From Porticoccus sp002341315 (GTDB taxonomy: Bacteria > Pseudomonadota > Gammaproteobacteria > Pseudomonadales > Porticoccaceae): DNA of 64,000 nucleotides. Where the stretch lies: the NCBI RefSeq assembly GCF_047634355.1, contig NZ_JBLIAL010000003.1; one strand, written 5' to 3'. Shown piece after piece: positions 17,627 through 26,635 of the stretch. Made by a program: the position numbers and the translations under genes. Below the pieces are notes generated by a model. The model was not told the DNA's origin, did not search any database, and saw nothing but the letters and a program-made list of their open reading frames with translations. Each line of letters starts with the position of its first letter. Positions within the stretch are counted from its first letter, which is position 1.

Positions 17627-17651
17627 AAAAGCCGCGGGAATCGCGGCTTTT
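17627..17651 (-). terminator. Intrinsic terminator after rpoH
   Basis: AAAAGCCGCG pairs with CGCGGCTTTT across a 5-nt loop; on the minus strand a T tract follows. It closes the leftward ftsY-ftsE-ftsX-rpoH unit before the DUF423 gene. Confidence 0.85.
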
Positions 17652-17673
17652 CAAGTATACAAAAATGTCGCCA

Positions 17674-18528
17674 TCAGGCTTCCATGGTCGCCCGTACTTT
17701 TTTCATGGCATTTTGCTCCAACTGGCGTACCCGCTCGGCAGAAATGCCGTATTTGTCCGCTAGGTCGTGCAGTGTGGCTTTATCATCCATCAGCCACCGG
17801 CTGTTGATAATATCGCGACTGCGGTCATCAAGCTCGGCAAGCGCCCTGACCATCCGCCCGTGGTTATCTTCCTCACTGTCGGACTGCTCCAACTGCCAGG
17901 CCGGATCTGCGCGGCGGTCTTCAAGATAGAGTGCCGGGGCCTGGTAGCTGCTGTCTTCATCGCTGTCTTCCGGCACATCGAAAGCGGTATCACGAGCCGA
18001 CAGTCGCTGCTCCATTTCCAGCACCTGCTTCACGTCCACCCCCAGATCCTGGGCAATGGCTTCGGCTTCATTGTTAGTCAGCCAGGCCAATCGGCGCTTG
18101 GCGCTACGAAGGTTGAAAAATAATTTGCGTTGAGCCTTGGTGGTGGCCACTTTGACAATGCGCCAGTTGCGCAGAACATATTCGTGAATCTCGGCTTTGA
18201 TCCAGTGGACGGCAAAGGATACGAGCCGCACACCTTTTTCAGGGTTGTAGCGTTTTACTGCTTTCATCAGACCAACATTACCTTCCTGGATCAGATCCCC
18301 CAGGGGCAGGCCATAACCATTGTAGGAGCGGGCAATGTGCACAACAAAACGCAAATGCGAGAGCACCAGTCGACGGGCAGCATCAAGGTCTTCACGATAA
18401 TAGAGATCTTCGGCGAGGGAGCGCTCCTGCTCCACAGACAACACGGCAATGGAGTTAACACCCTGCATATAGGCAGCAAGATTGGCACCCGGCGCCATCC
18501 ATTCATAAGCCTGTAACGCTTTCTTCAT
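17674..18528 (-). CDS. rpoH: RNA polymerase heat-shock sigma factor (sigma-32)
   Basis: A 284-residue sigma-70 family factor of the RpoH type. Region 2 contains LVLSHLRFVVHIARSYNGYG and GDLIQEGNVGLMKAVKRY, then the RpoH box-like QRKLFFNLRSAKRRL. Region 4 is at the C-terminus (LHDLADKYGISAERVRQLEQ). It directs transcription of chaperone and protease genes after heat shock. The position after ftsX is the standard gammaproteobacterial order. The 98-bp gap between ftsX and rpoH is AT-rich near the start and should carry rpoH promoters. Confidence 0.97.
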   Translation of the reverse strand: MKKALQAYEWMAPGANLAAYMQGVNSIAVLSVEQERSLAEDLYYREDLDAARRLVLSHLRFVVHIARSYNGYGLPLGDLIQEGNVGLMKAVKRYNPEKGVRLVSFAVHWIKAEIHEYVLRNWRIVKVATTKAQRKLFFNLRSAKRRLAWLTNNEAEAIAQDLGVDVKQVLEMEQRLSARDTAFDVPEDSDEDSSYQAPALYLEDRRADPAWQLEQSDSEEDNHGRMVRALAELDDRSRDIINSRWLMDDKATLHDLADKYGISAERVRQLEQNAMKKVRATMEA

Positions 18529-18626
18529 ATCAACCTCTAAAAATCAGGGAGCAATAGTTTAGCAACTTGTGATTGGATTTTCATAGTATAAAAAAGTTGC
18601 ATTCGCCAGTTTTATCTGACAAAAGT

Positions 18627-19676
18627 CTAGTCTGGCTCAATACTGGACAGATGCCTGGCCACCGCCAGCCACGCCCCCAAAAGACCCAGCAGAGCGCCCA
18701 CTCCCATGAGATAGAGCAGGCCAATCAAACCCAGTCCCTCCAGCTCAAAGACACTTTGGTAGAGCGCAGCCAGCCTCGACACCAGCCCGGAAAGGGAAAA
18801 TAATGCCAATGCCACCAGCACCCAGGCCAGTACACCGCCAATGAGGCCATACCATACACCGGTGTAAAGAAAAGGCCGGCGGACATAGTTGTCAGTTCCA
18901 CCCACCAGCTTGACCACAACAATTTCATCCCGGCGATTTTCGATCGCCAAACGGATCGTGTTACCCACGATCAACAACACACCCATTGACAGGGCCAGGG
19001 CCAGCGCGAGCGCCAATCGTTCCCCAACAGACAATATTGCCTGCAGGCGTTCCATCCATTTCATATCCAGCCGTACTTCATCCACCCCCGGCAGGGCCAT
19101 GATCCTTGCCACCAGCAGTTCGCTGGCCACCAGATCCCCCTGAAACCGGTTATCCGGCTGCACCAGCAACACAGCAGGCAGGGGATTTTCCTCCAGCATC
19201 TCCAGTACATCGCCAAAACCGGACAACTCGCGAAACTCTTTCAGAGCCTGCTCCCGGGAGATGTAACGGACTGAGCGAATATCGGCATCATCCGACAAGC
19301 TCTGCCGCAACTGCCCAATCGTTTCGTCTGAGGCAGATTTGTTCAGAAAGAGCGTCAGCTGAGCCGTTGTTTCCACGCGACTGCCAAGCTGCTCGAGATT
19401 GACAATACCGAGGTAAAGCGCGGCTGGTAATCCCAGTGCAATTGCCACAACCAGTGACGTCATCAGAGTCTGGACAGGCTCCGCCAGCAATCTCCTGCTG
19501 GTGCTGACGAATAATTGCTGATGATGCTGTAAATAACTTTTCAGCTTGTCAGGCCAACCAACTTGCCCGCCACTTGCCCCGCGTCGCGGTTCTTTTGTCT
19601 GCGGTTTTTTGCCCGCCGCGACCTTGCGCTCCGCCGGCGGCCTGCGATCCTGGTTCTGCCACCGGTTAGCCGACAT
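18627..19676 (-). CDS. ftsX: Cell-division ABC-like permease FtsX
   Basis: A 349-residue membrane partner of FtsE that transmits ATPase cycles to periplasmic murein hydrolase activators at the septum. A basic, cytoplasmic N-terminus is followed by one TM helix (about 80-105), a periplasmic domain and three C-terminal TM helices. The start is ATG 19676, with GAGAGG 7 nt upstream; it overlaps the 3-prime end of ftsE by 11 bp. Confidence 0.95.
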   Translation of the reverse strand: MSANRWQNQDRRPPAERKVAAGKKPQTKEPRRGASGGQVGWPDKLKSYLQHHQQLFVSTSRRLLAEPVQTLMTSLVVAIALGLPAALYLGIVNLEQLGSRVETTAQLTLFLNKSASDETIGQLRQSLSDDADIRSVRYISREQALKEFRELSGFGDVLEMLEENPLPAVLLVQPDNRFQGDLVASELLVARIMALPGVDEVRLDMKWMERLQAILSVGERLALALALALSMGVLLIVGNTIRLAIENRRDEIVVVKLVGGTDNYVRRPFLYTGVWYGLIGGVLAWVLVALALFSLSGLVSRLAALYQSVFELEGLGLIGLLYLMGVGALLGLLGAWLAVARHLSSIEPD

Positions 19677-20364
19677 GTGCAGGCCTCTCATCACTCGCCA
19701 ATCTGCCCTGCTGCAACTGCAGGACACGCAATCCCATCCTGGAAATCAGATCAATATCATGGGTAGCAATCAGGACGGTGACACCGACCTCGCCAAAATC
19801 GCGGAATAGATTCATGATTTCTGATGACAGTTCCGGATCGAGGTTTCCAGTGGGCTCATCTGCCAGCAGAATGCGGGGCTTGTGTACCACTGCCCGGGCA
19901 ATACCCACGCGCTGCTGCTCGCCACCGGACAGTGTTATGGGGTTTTGTTTTTCCTTGTCGAGCAGACCCACTTTATCCAGAGCGGCCCTCACCCGGCGCC
20001 CCACTTCACGGGGTTGATAACCGGAAACCAGCAACGGCAGCGCCACATTATCAAACACCGTTCGATCAAACAGCAGCTGATGATTCTGAAACACAACACC
20101 CACATTGCGCCGATAGTAGGGAATCTGGCTGCGGTGTAACCGACCGAGGTTTTTGCCATTGATCAGCAATTGCCCCTGGGTCGGACGCTCCATCAACATA
20201 ACCAGTTTTAATACCGTACTCTTGCCGGCACCGGAATGCCCAGTCAGGAAAGCCATTTCACCGGCATCCAGATTCAGCGTCAAACCGCTCAGAGCCTCCT
20301 GGCCCGTCGCATAACGTTTGCTGACCTTATCAAAGCAGATCATGGGATTTGGTTTGTCACTCAA
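19666..20364 (-). CDS. ftsE: Cell-division ATP-binding protein FtsE
   Basis: A 232-residue ABC ATPase with Walker A GHSGAGKST, Q-loop NHQLLF, signature LSGGEQQR, Walker B ILLADEPTG and the H-loop ATHD. It pairs with FtsX to regulate septal murein cleavage. The start overlaps the ftsY stop by 4 bp, and its 3-prime end overlaps ftsX, so ftsY-E-X are translated as a coupled unit. Confidence 0.97.
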   Translation of the reverse strand: MSDKPNPMICFDKVSKRYATGQEALSGLTLNLDAGEMAFLTGHSGAGKSTVLKLVMLMERPTQGQLLINGKNLGRLHRSQIPYYRRNVGVVFQNHQLLFDRTVFDNVALPLLVSGYQPREVGRRVRAALDKVGLLDKEKQNPITLSGGEQQRVGIARAVVHKPRILLADEPTGNLDPELSSEIMNLFRDFGEVGVTVLIATHDIDLISRMGLRVLQLQQGRLASDERPAHVG

Positions 20365-21425
20365 GTGTTCTGATCAAACAATGCCGCCACATACTCCTGA
20401 GCCACAAAGGGTTGCAAGTCATCTATACCCTCACCCAGGCCTACGTACCGAATGGGCACGCCAAAACGTTTACAGAGGGAGAAGATAATGCCGCCCTTGG
20501 CGGTACCATCCAGTTTGGTCAGCGCCACACCGGTGACCGTTACGGCCTCCTGAAATTGTTGCATCTGGTTGAGCGCATTCTGACCTGTCCCGGCATCGAG
20601 TACGAGCAGCACCTCATGGGGAGCACTGTCATCAAGCTTGGCCATCACCCGTTTGACCTTCTTCAGCTCTTCCATCAAATTGCTTTTGTTGTGCAGGCGC
20701 CCCGCGGTGTCGGCAATCAATACGTCCGTACCCCGCGATTTGGCTGACTGAATGGCATCAAAGATGACCGAGGCGCTGTCAGCTCCGCTATGCTGGGCGA
20801 CCACCGGCACTCTATTGCGGTCACCCCAGGCCTGCAACTGTTCAACCGCTGCAGCACGGAAGGTATCCCCCGCTGCCAACATCACGGATTTACCCTGATT
20901 TTGAAATCGTTTGGCCAGTTTGCCAATGGTCGTGGTCTTGCCGACACCATTGACCCCGATGACCAGAATGACATAGGGCTGATGTACCCCGGTGATGGAG
21001 AGCGCCTGCTCACAGGGTTTCAGCTTTGCTGCCATGGCGTCTTGCAGTGCGGCAAACAGGGCACGACTGTGGGCCAATTCCCTGCGCTGCACCCGCCCGG
21101 CGAGGTCCTGAATAATCTCCACCGTGGATTCAATGCCCACATCAGCCTGTAATAACAGTGTTTCAAGCTCTTCCAGCAGGGCATCGTCTATTTCCCGGTC
21201 GCCGAGAAACAGATTGCCAAATGTGCGGCCGGTCTTCGACAGGGCGCGACGAAATCGATCGCCCAGGGTCTCTTTTTGCGTACTTTGCGAAGTCACTGCC
21301 ATTGAAGGCTCTGGCTCAACCAGGGCAGGGGCCTGCTCGGGTTTGGTGGATGAACGAAAACGCTGCAGAAAAGAGCGTTTTTCATTCGCAGGCATATCAT
21401 TTTCCGGCTTACTTGGGTCGGTCAC
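20361..21425 (-). CDS. ftsY: Signal recognition particle receptor FtsY
   Basis: A 354-residue SRP GTPase that docks ribosome-nascent chain complexes at the membrane. After an acidic/charged N-terminal A domain comes the NG domain with G1 GVNGVGKTTTIGKLA, DTAGR (G3) and TKLDGTAKGG (G4 region). The A domain is short (about 60 residues) compared with E. coli. It is the first gene of the fts operon and is divergent from rsmD, with about 65 bp between them. Confidence 0.97.
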   Translation of the reverse strand: MTDPSKPENDMPANEKRSFLQRFRSSTKPEQAPALVEPEPSMAVTSQSTQKETLGDRFRRALSKTGRTFGNLFLGDREIDDALLEELETLLLQADVGIESTVEIIQDLAGRVQRRELAHSRALFAALQDAMAAKLKPCEQALSITGVHQPYVILVIGVNGVGKTTTIGKLAKRFQNQGKSVMLAAGDTFRAAAVEQLQAWGDRNRVPVVAQHSGADSASVIFDAIQSAKSRGTDVLIADTAGRLHNKSNLMEELKKVKRVMAKLDDSAPHEVLLVLDAGTGQNALNQMQQFQEAVTVTGVALTKLDGTAKGGIIFSLCKRFGVPIRYVGLGEGIDDLQPFVAQEYVAALFDQNT

Positions 21426-21490
21426 AGTGATCCTGTTTTCTCAGTTGGTATCGGGCGGTGTATGCTACCACTTTAAGGAGTATATAACGT

Positions 21491-22090
21491 TTGAAAAACC
21501 ACTCATCTACAGCAACACATGCTGCGAAGGTGGCTCGCGGCCAGGTCCGTATTATCGGTGGGCAGTGGCGCGGGCGCAAATTACACTTTAACGAGGTGGC
21601 GGGGTTGCGACCCACCGGCGACCGCATCCGGGAAACCCTGTTCAACTGGCTCGCACCATGGATTGATGGCGCCAGATGCCTGGACCTGTTTGCCGGTTCG
21701 GGGGCACTGGGAATCGAAGCATTGTCCCGGGGGGCAGTCGAGGTCACCCTGATTGAAAAGCACCCTCAGGCGGCGGAGAATCTGCGTGGCAACTGCTCTC
21801 AACTCAAGGCTGATGACGCCATAATCATCCAGGCAGATACACTCACCTGGCTGGCGAACAATTCACCAGACCAGCCCTTCGATATCGTATTTCTTGATCC
21901 ACCGTTTTCGTCAGACCTGCTGCAACCCTGCTGCAAGCTATTACAGAAGCCGGGGCTGCTGACCACCGGCAGTCTGATCTACCTGGAGACCGACCGCTAC
22001 CGCCCCCTTCCGGAGACCTCCCCCACGTGGGAATTACTGCGAGAAAAAACCGCCGGACAGGTCGGCTACCGATTGTATCGGGTCAGTTGA
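21491..22090 (+). CDS. rsmD: 16S rRNA (guanine966-N2)-methyltransferase
   Basis: A 199-residue AdoMet-dependent enzyme acting on 30S subunits. It shows RIIGGQWRGRKL at the N-terminus, GLRPTGDRIRETLFNWL, the AdoMet loop LDLFAGSGALGIEALSRGA and the catalytic DPPF motif (VFLDPPF). The start is an ATG or TTG in AACGTTTGAAAAACC; the TTG at 21491 agrees with the family length. The divergent arrangement with ftsY and the downstream coaD are common in gammaproteobacteria. Confidence 0.95.
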   Translation: MKNHSSTATHAAKVARGQVRIIGGQWRGRKLHFNEVAGLRPTGDRIRETLFNWLAPWIDGARCLDLFAGSGALGIEALSRGAVEVTLIEKHPQAAENLRGNCSQLKADDAIIIQADTLTWLANNSPDQPFDIVFLDPPFSSDLLQPCCKLLQKPGLLTTGSLIYLETDRYRPLPETSPTWELLREKTAGQVGYRLYRVS

Positions 22091-22145
22091 GCCTCCCCGA
22101 CAAAACGTTTACCATGGCGGCCCTTTTCCGAGGCAAACCATCACT

Positions 22146-22628
22146 GTGAAAACCATTGTTTATCCAGGCACCTTTGATCCCATCACCAACGGACATATCG
22201 ATCTGGTGGAGCGTGCCAGCAGCCTGTTTCACCATGTGATTGTCGCCATCGCCACCAGCTCAAAAAAGCACCCCATGTTCGACCTCAATGAACGTATTGA
22301 TCTGGCAAGGCAGGCCCTGTCGCACCTCGACAATGTGGAAGTAAAAGGGTTTGATTACCTGCTGGTCAACTTTGTCAATGATTGTGGTGCAGATGCCATT
22401 CTTCGGGGGTTGCGCGCAGTATCGGATTTTGAATACGAATTTCAGCTCGCCAACATGAATCGCGCACTGGCACCGGATATAGAAAGTATTTTCCTGACAC
22501 CGTCGGAGAAGCTTTCCTATATATCCTCTTCGCTGGTAAAGGAAATATCCTCTCTGGGTGGGGATATCAACGAATTTGTCCCCCCCTCGGTGAGAGATGC
22601 GCTGGTGCAAAAATTCTTCAGCAGCTGA
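22146..22628 (+). CDS. coaD: Pantetheine-phosphate adenylyltransferase
   Basis: A 160-residue nucleotidyltransferase that makes dephospho-CoA in coenzyme A synthesis. The T/HxGH motif is TNGH at 14-17, and the family C-terminal SYISSSLVKEI is present. It starts with GTG and converges on mutM; the two stops are adjacent with no intergenic space. Confidence 0.96.
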   Translation: MKTIVYPGTFDPITNGHIDLVERASSLFHHVIVAIATSSKKHPMFDLNERIDLARQALSHLDNVEVKGFDYLLVNFVNDCGADAILRGLRAVSDFEYEFQLANMNRALAPDIESIFLTPSEKLSYISSSLVKEISSLGGDINEFVPPSVRDALVQKFFSS

Positions 22629-23444
22629 TCACCGCTGACAGCGCGGGCAATAGACCGTGGAGCGCTGCCCCAATCTGATTTCCTTCAATACCGTTTGACA
22701 ACGCAGACATGGCAATCCACCACGACCATACACAAGCAATTGCTGCTTGAAGTAGCCGGGCTTGCCATCACCACCGACAAAATCCCGCAAGGTCGTACCA
22801 CCCAGCTCTATTGCCTTTCCGAGCACCTGACGGACCTGTTCAGCCAGGGACTCCAGACGCTGCCGGGACACCTTGCCGACAGCCAGTGTCGGCCTGATAC
22901 CACTCAGAAAAAGTGATTCATTGGCATAGATATTACCGGCGCCCACGACTATCCGGTTATCCATCAGAAAAGCTTTGACCGCCACGCTCTTTCCCCTGGA
23001 CAACCGATAGAGATAATCACCATTAAAATCGGGTGCAAAGGGTTCAGGACCCAATTGGCAGAGCCGAGGATGTTGCTCCGGGGGCCCCTCGACCCAGAGT
23101 ATCGAGCCAAATCGACGCGGGTCGGAATAACGCAGCACCCTATCGCCTGTAAAACAGATATCCACGTGATCGTGCTTTGCAGCAGGGGTGTCAGCCGTAA
23201 CGATTCTGAGACTCCCCGACATACCCAGGTGAATCATCAGATGGCCCTGCGGAAAACGAAATAACAGGTACTTGCCACGCTGTCGCCCTTCCAGCAATGG
23301 CATTCCGCAAAGTTTTTCTGGCAGCCCCGGTGATACCGGCCAGCGCAGGCGGGAGTCCCGAACAACGACCGCCCGAACATCTCTGCCGAGGATATGCGGT
23401 ATAACCCCCCGCAATGTCACCACAACTTCCGGCAATTCCGGCAT
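22629..23444 (-). CDS. mutM: Formamidopyrimidine-DNA glycosylase
   Basis: A 271-residue base-excision repair enzyme that removes 8-oxoguanine and ring-opened purines. The catalytic N-terminus is MPELPEV with Pro2 and Glu3 after Met removal, and the C-terminal zinc finger has two CxxC pairs (CLRC and CPRC). GAGNIYANESLFLSGI is also diagnostic. The gene is convergent with coaD without a gap. Confidence 0.97.
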   Translation of the reverse strand: MPELPEVVVTLRGVIPHILGRDVRAVVVRDSRLRWPVSPGLPEKLCGMPLLEGRQRGKYLLFRFPQGHLMIHLGMSGSLRIVTADTPAAKHDHVDICFTGDRVLRYSDPRRFGSILWVEGPPEQHPRLCQLGPEPFAPDFNGDYLYRLSRGKSVAVKAFLMDNRIVVGAGNIYANESLFLSGIRPTLAVGKVSRQRLESLAEQVRQVLGKAIELGGTTLRDFVGGDGKPGYFKQQLLVYGRGGLPCLRCQTVLKEIRLGQRSTVYCPRCQR

Positions 23445-23567
23445 AATTTACTCCCGCAAACAGTCCGCAGCTTAAATCTCTGGCATACTTTAAAATAGCT
23501 TCGGACAAAGGGCATCAGCCAACCGGGGCATGACACTGTTCAACTCACATTTCAACAGGTAACCAGC

Positions 23568-23975
23568 ATGGCCATAGGCAGACGTAAAGTCGCCGAGGAA
23601 CAGACGGACATCGATATGACGCCGATGCTGGATGTCGTTTTTATTCTGCTGATCTTTTTTGTAGTCACCGCCTCGTTTGTCCGGGAAGCAGGTATTGATA
23701 TCAACCGCCCCCCGATCAGCGACGAGCCTCCACCGGACAGCCAGCCAACTGCTATTATTTTTCGTATTGCTGAGGACAATACTGTCTGGCTTGAAGGACG
23801 ACGTATTGATGTTCGCTCAGTGCGCGCCAACGTCGAAAGAGTCCATGCAGAGAATCCGCAGACAAAAGTCATTATTGAAGCGCACCCTCTCGCCAAAACG
23901 GAGACCTTTGTGTTGATTTCCGATCAAGCCAGAGAGGCCGGGGTATACGACATCGCCCTGGGCACCAAAAAATAG
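23568..23975 (+). CDS. ExbD/TolR family protein, orphan
   Basis: A 135-residue single-pass membrane protein with the ExbD signature: an N-terminal cytoplasmic tail with DMTPMLDVVFILLIFF (proton-channel Asp in the TM helix) and a periplasmic domain. ExbD subunits use the proton gradient to energise TonB or Tol-type systems. Here there is no exbB or tonB neighbour; mutM lies divergently upstream and rpmG converges downstream, so the partner must be encoded elsewhere. Confidence 0.9.
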   Translation: MAIGRRKVAEEQTDIDMTPMLDVVFILLIFFVVTASFVREAGIDINRPPISDEPPPDSQPTAIIFRIAEDNTVWLEGRRIDVRSVRANVERVHAENPQTKVIIEAHPLAKTETFVLISDQAREAGVYDIALGTKK

Positions 23976-23994
23976 CCAGACAAACGCTCGACAC

Positions 23995-24021
23995 AAAAAA
24001 AGCCCCGGTGGCTACGGGGCT
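23995..24021 (-). terminator. Intrinsic terminator after rpmBG
   Basis: On the minus strand AGCCCCG and CGGGGCT pair around a 7-nt loop and are followed by a run of seven T. It ends the rpmB-rpmG transcript and may also stop exbD transcription from the other side. Confidence 0.88.
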
Positions 24022-24062
24022 CGTTCGGTAGAAACAGGAATCAGTGACTGCCGGGAGGCGAG

Positions 24063-24230
24063 TTACTTGATTTTCGCTTCCTTGTAGGGGACATGTTTGC
24101 GAACCACCGGATCGTACTTACTGAACTCCAGCTTTTCCGGCTGGGTACGCTTGTTCTTGGTGGTTGTGTAATAGTGACCAGTGCCGGCACTGGATACCAG
24201 TTTGATTTTGTCGCGATTTGACTTGGCCAT
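24063..24230 (-). CDS. rpmG: 50S ribosomal protein L33
   Basis: A 55-residue protein, MAKSNRDKIKLVSS at the start and KHVPYKEAKIK at the end, with the L33 core YYTTTKNKRTQPEKLE. It lacks the CxxC zinc-binding pairs, so it is the cysteine-free form that does not depend on zinc. It follows rpmB by 11 bp, as in most gammaproteobacteria. Confidence 0.97.
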   Translation of the reverse strand: MAKSNRDKIKLVSSAGTGHYYTTTKNKRTQPEKLEFSKYDPVVRKHVPYKEAKIK

Positions 24231-24241
24231 GGTTAGTCTCC

Positions 24242-24478
24242 TTAAACCTTAGCGTCGCGCTTGCGGATATCCGCCAGCACTTGGTCGATACCCAGCTTGT
24301 CAATAATGCGCATGCCCTTTGAAGAAATACGCAGTTTGATAAAACGTTTCTCCGCCTCAATCCAAAAACGGTGACTGTGCAGGTTGGGTTCAAACCGGCG
24401 ACGGGTTCTGTTTTTGGCGTGGGATACATTGTTACCTGTCATCGGTTTTTTGCCGGTGACCTGACATACTTTAGACAT
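24242..24478 (-). CDS. rpmB: 50S ribosomal protein L28
   Basis: A 78-residue ribosomal protein with the standard opening MSKVCQVTGKKPMTGNNVSH and the ending VLADIRKRDAKV. It is first in the rpmBG operon. The 177-bp region upstream (24479-24655) separates it from radC on the same strand and should hold the promoter. Confidence 0.97.
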   Translation of the reverse strand: MSKVCQVTGKKPMTGNNVSHAKNRTRRRFEPNLHSHRFWIEAEKRFIKLRISSKGMRIIDKLGIDQVLADIRKRDAKV

Positions 24479-24553
24479 TGCTTTGCCTCTGCTATTGGCG
24501 TCACCTCATCGGGCGACCGCTTTTGAAACCTGGCCGTTAAACCTGTTGTCCGA

Positions 24554-24582
24554 GAGACACCCCGAAAGGAGACACCCCGAAA
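24554..24582. repeat. Two tandem copies of a 15-bp unit upstream of rpmB
   Basis: GAGACACCCCGAAA occurs at 24554-24567 and again at 24569-24582, in tandem with a 15-bp period. The position in the rpmB leader or promoter suggests a regulatory or slippage-prone element, but no known ribosomal protein site is recognised. Confidence 0.6.
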
Positions 24583-24655
24583 AGAGCCGCGTTTTATACC
24601 AGAACGTCTACCTGAAATCAAATACATTCACAGAATTGATCGCCGGAGCTATGGA

Positions 24656-25330
24656 TCAAATCATTCCCCTCTCGGCGAGAGAAACGGTGTGGCCACCGCC
24701 CACAATCACATGATCCAGCACCCTTACATCCACCAGTTGCAGTGCTTCCTGCAATTGACGGGTAATACATCGATCGGGATCACTGGGCTCAGCCACTCCA
24801 GACGGGTGGTTGTGCGAAAGAATCACTGCCGCAGCATTGTGATGCAATGCCCGTTTGACCACTTCACGGGGGTGAACACTGGCGCTATTGACGGTTCCGA
24901 AAAACAGTTTTTCCCAGGCAATCAAACGGTGCTGGTTGTCGAGAAACAGCACCCCGAACACTTCCTGATGACGCTGGCCCAACTGTGCCAGCAGGAATTC
25001 CCCCACACTGGCTGGATTGCTGAACACCTGATCCCGCTGCAGCTTTTCCCCCAGATGACGCCTGGCCAGCTCCATCACCGCCTGTAACTGGACAAACTTG
25101 GCCTCACCCAGACCGCGGGCACGACAAAATGTGGGCTTGTCGGCGGCCAGCAACTGGCCAAGATTGCCAAACTGATGCAGCAGTGATCGCGCCAAATCCA
25201 CAGCCGATTGCCCGGCACAGCCGGTGCGCAGAAAAATTGCCAGCAATTCGGCATCGGAGAGCGTCTCCGCCCCTTTTACCATCAGTTTTTCCCGAGGCCG
25301 CTCTCCCTCGGGCCAGTCTCGAATCGACAT
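24656..25330 (-). CDS. radC: RadC/JAMM-domain protein
   Basis: A 224-residue protein with an N-terminal helix-hairpin-helix region and a C-terminal JAMM metalloprotease-like domain (ILSHNHPSGVAEPSDPD). The name comes from a radiation phenotype later assigned elsewhere; its real role is unclear. The order rpmGB-radC divergent from coaBC is conserved in gammaproteobacteria. The ribosome site GGGAGG precedes the ATG. Confidence 0.95.
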   Translation of the reverse strand: MSIRDWPEGERPREKLMVKGAETLSDAELLAIFLRTGCAGQSAVDLARSLLHQFGNLGQLLAADKPTFCRARGLGEAKFVQLQAVMELARRHLGEKLQRDQVFSNPASVGEFLLAQLGQRHQEVFGVLFLDNQHRLIAWEKLFFGTVNSASVHPREVVKRALHHNAAAVILSHNHPSGVAEPSDPDRCITRQLQEALQLVDVRVLDHVIVGGGHTVSLAERGMI

Positions 25331-25429
25331 AACACCTCCCTGTGCGATCGATAATATAACCCCTGACTACGCAAACCTCCACGGCAATGTTATCTTAACC
25401 TTCCCGGTGTCATATACAGGATCCACCCG

Positions 25430-26629
25430 ATGCTCACTCTGGCAAACAAACGCATACTGTTGGGTATAACCGGTGGAATTGCCGCCTATAAAAGTGCCGA
25501 AATTGTTCGCCGGCTGCAGGATGCCGGTGCCGATATACAGGTAGTAATGACCAGTGCGGCCACCGAGTTCATTACACCACTCACGCTACAGGCACTCTCC
25601 GGACACCGCGTCCACCTGGCTCTGCTCGACCCGGAAAGCGAGGCGGCGATGGGCCATATTGAGCTGTCCCGCTGGGCCGATGTCATCCTGGTCGCACCGG
25701 CCACTGCAGATTTTATGGCCAAACTGGCCAATGGTGAAGGCAGCGACCTGCTCTCCACTATCTGCCTTGCCAGCCGATCAGCACTGGCTATTGCACCGTC
25801 CATGAACCAGGGCATGTGGCGCCACCCCAGCACCCAATACAATCTGGAGCGATTGCGCGGACGTGGTGTGCACATCTTCGGCCCGGCGGAGGGCAGCCAG
25901 GCTTGCGGTGACATCGGACCAGGCAGAATGACCGAGCCACAGGATATTGTTGAACTCACGGCCGACCTGTTTGAAACCGGCGCATTGGCCGGAAGAAAAG
26001 TCGTCATCACGGCGGGTCCTACGCAGGAAGCGATTGATCCGGTGCGCTACATCAGCAACCACAGTTCCGGAAAGATGGGTTATGCCCTGGCAGAAGCTGC
26101 TGCAGAGGCCGGTGCAGAAACTGTTCTGATCAGCGGCCCGGTTAATCTCACTCCCCCCGATCGAGTCAAAACCATCCACGTTACCAGTGCGCTTGAGATG
26201 TACGAGGCAGCGCTGGCTGAAACGGTGAACTGTCAGCTATTCATCGCCTCAGCGGCAGTGGCTGATTATCGACCCGCCCGGGTCGCCGAACAGAAAATGA
26301 AAAAAGCCGCTGATCAGATGACCATTGAACTGGTGAAAAATCCGGATATTGTGAGTGCGGTTGCCGCGCTGCAGAATCGCCCTTTTACGGTGGGCTTTGC
26401 CGCGGAAACTACCCAAGTGGAAGATTTCGCCCGCAGCAAGCTGGAACGAAAAAAACTCGATCTGGTCATCGCCAATGATGTCTCCGACCGGACCATTGGT
26501 TTTAACAGTGATGACAACGCGGTGCTGGTCGTGGAAATGCAGGGCGCCGAGGCCATTCCCAAAATCAACAAGTCCATTTTGGCGCGGCAGCTAATCGCCA
26601 GAATTGCAGACATGTTACCGACCGACTAA
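25430..26629 (+). CDS. coaBC: Bifunctional phosphopantothenoylcysteine decarboxylase/phosphopantothenate--cysteine ligase
   Basis: A 399-residue flavoprotein catalysing two successive steps of coenzyme A synthesis. The N-terminal CoaC half has LLGITGGIAAYKSAEIVRRL, the active-site His region and PSMNQGMWRHPSTQ; the C-terminal CoaB half has VITAGPTQEAIDPVRYISNHSSGKMG. It is divergent from radC. The next gene, algC, starts 6 bp after its stop; the dut gene usually found here in Pseudomonas is absent. Confidence 0.97.
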   Translation: MLTLANKRILLGITGGIAAYKSAEIVRRLQDAGADIQVVMTSAATEFITPLTLQALSGHRVHLALLDPESEAAMGHIELSRWADVILVAPATADFMAKLANGEGSDLLSTICLASRSALAIAPSMNQGMWRHPSTQYNLERLRGRGVHIFGPAEGSQACGDIGPGRMTEPQDIVELTADLFETGALAGRKVVITAGPTQEAIDPVRYISNHSSGKMGYALAEAAAEAGAETVLISGPVNLTPPDRVKTIHVTSALEMYEAALAETVNCQLFIASAAVADYRPARVAEQKMKKAADQMTIELVKNPDIVSAVAALQNRPFTVGFAAETTQVEDFARSKLERKKLDLVIANDVSDRTIGFNSDDNAVLVVEMQGAEAIPKINKSILARQLIARIADMLPTD

Positions 26630-26635
26630 AGCGAT

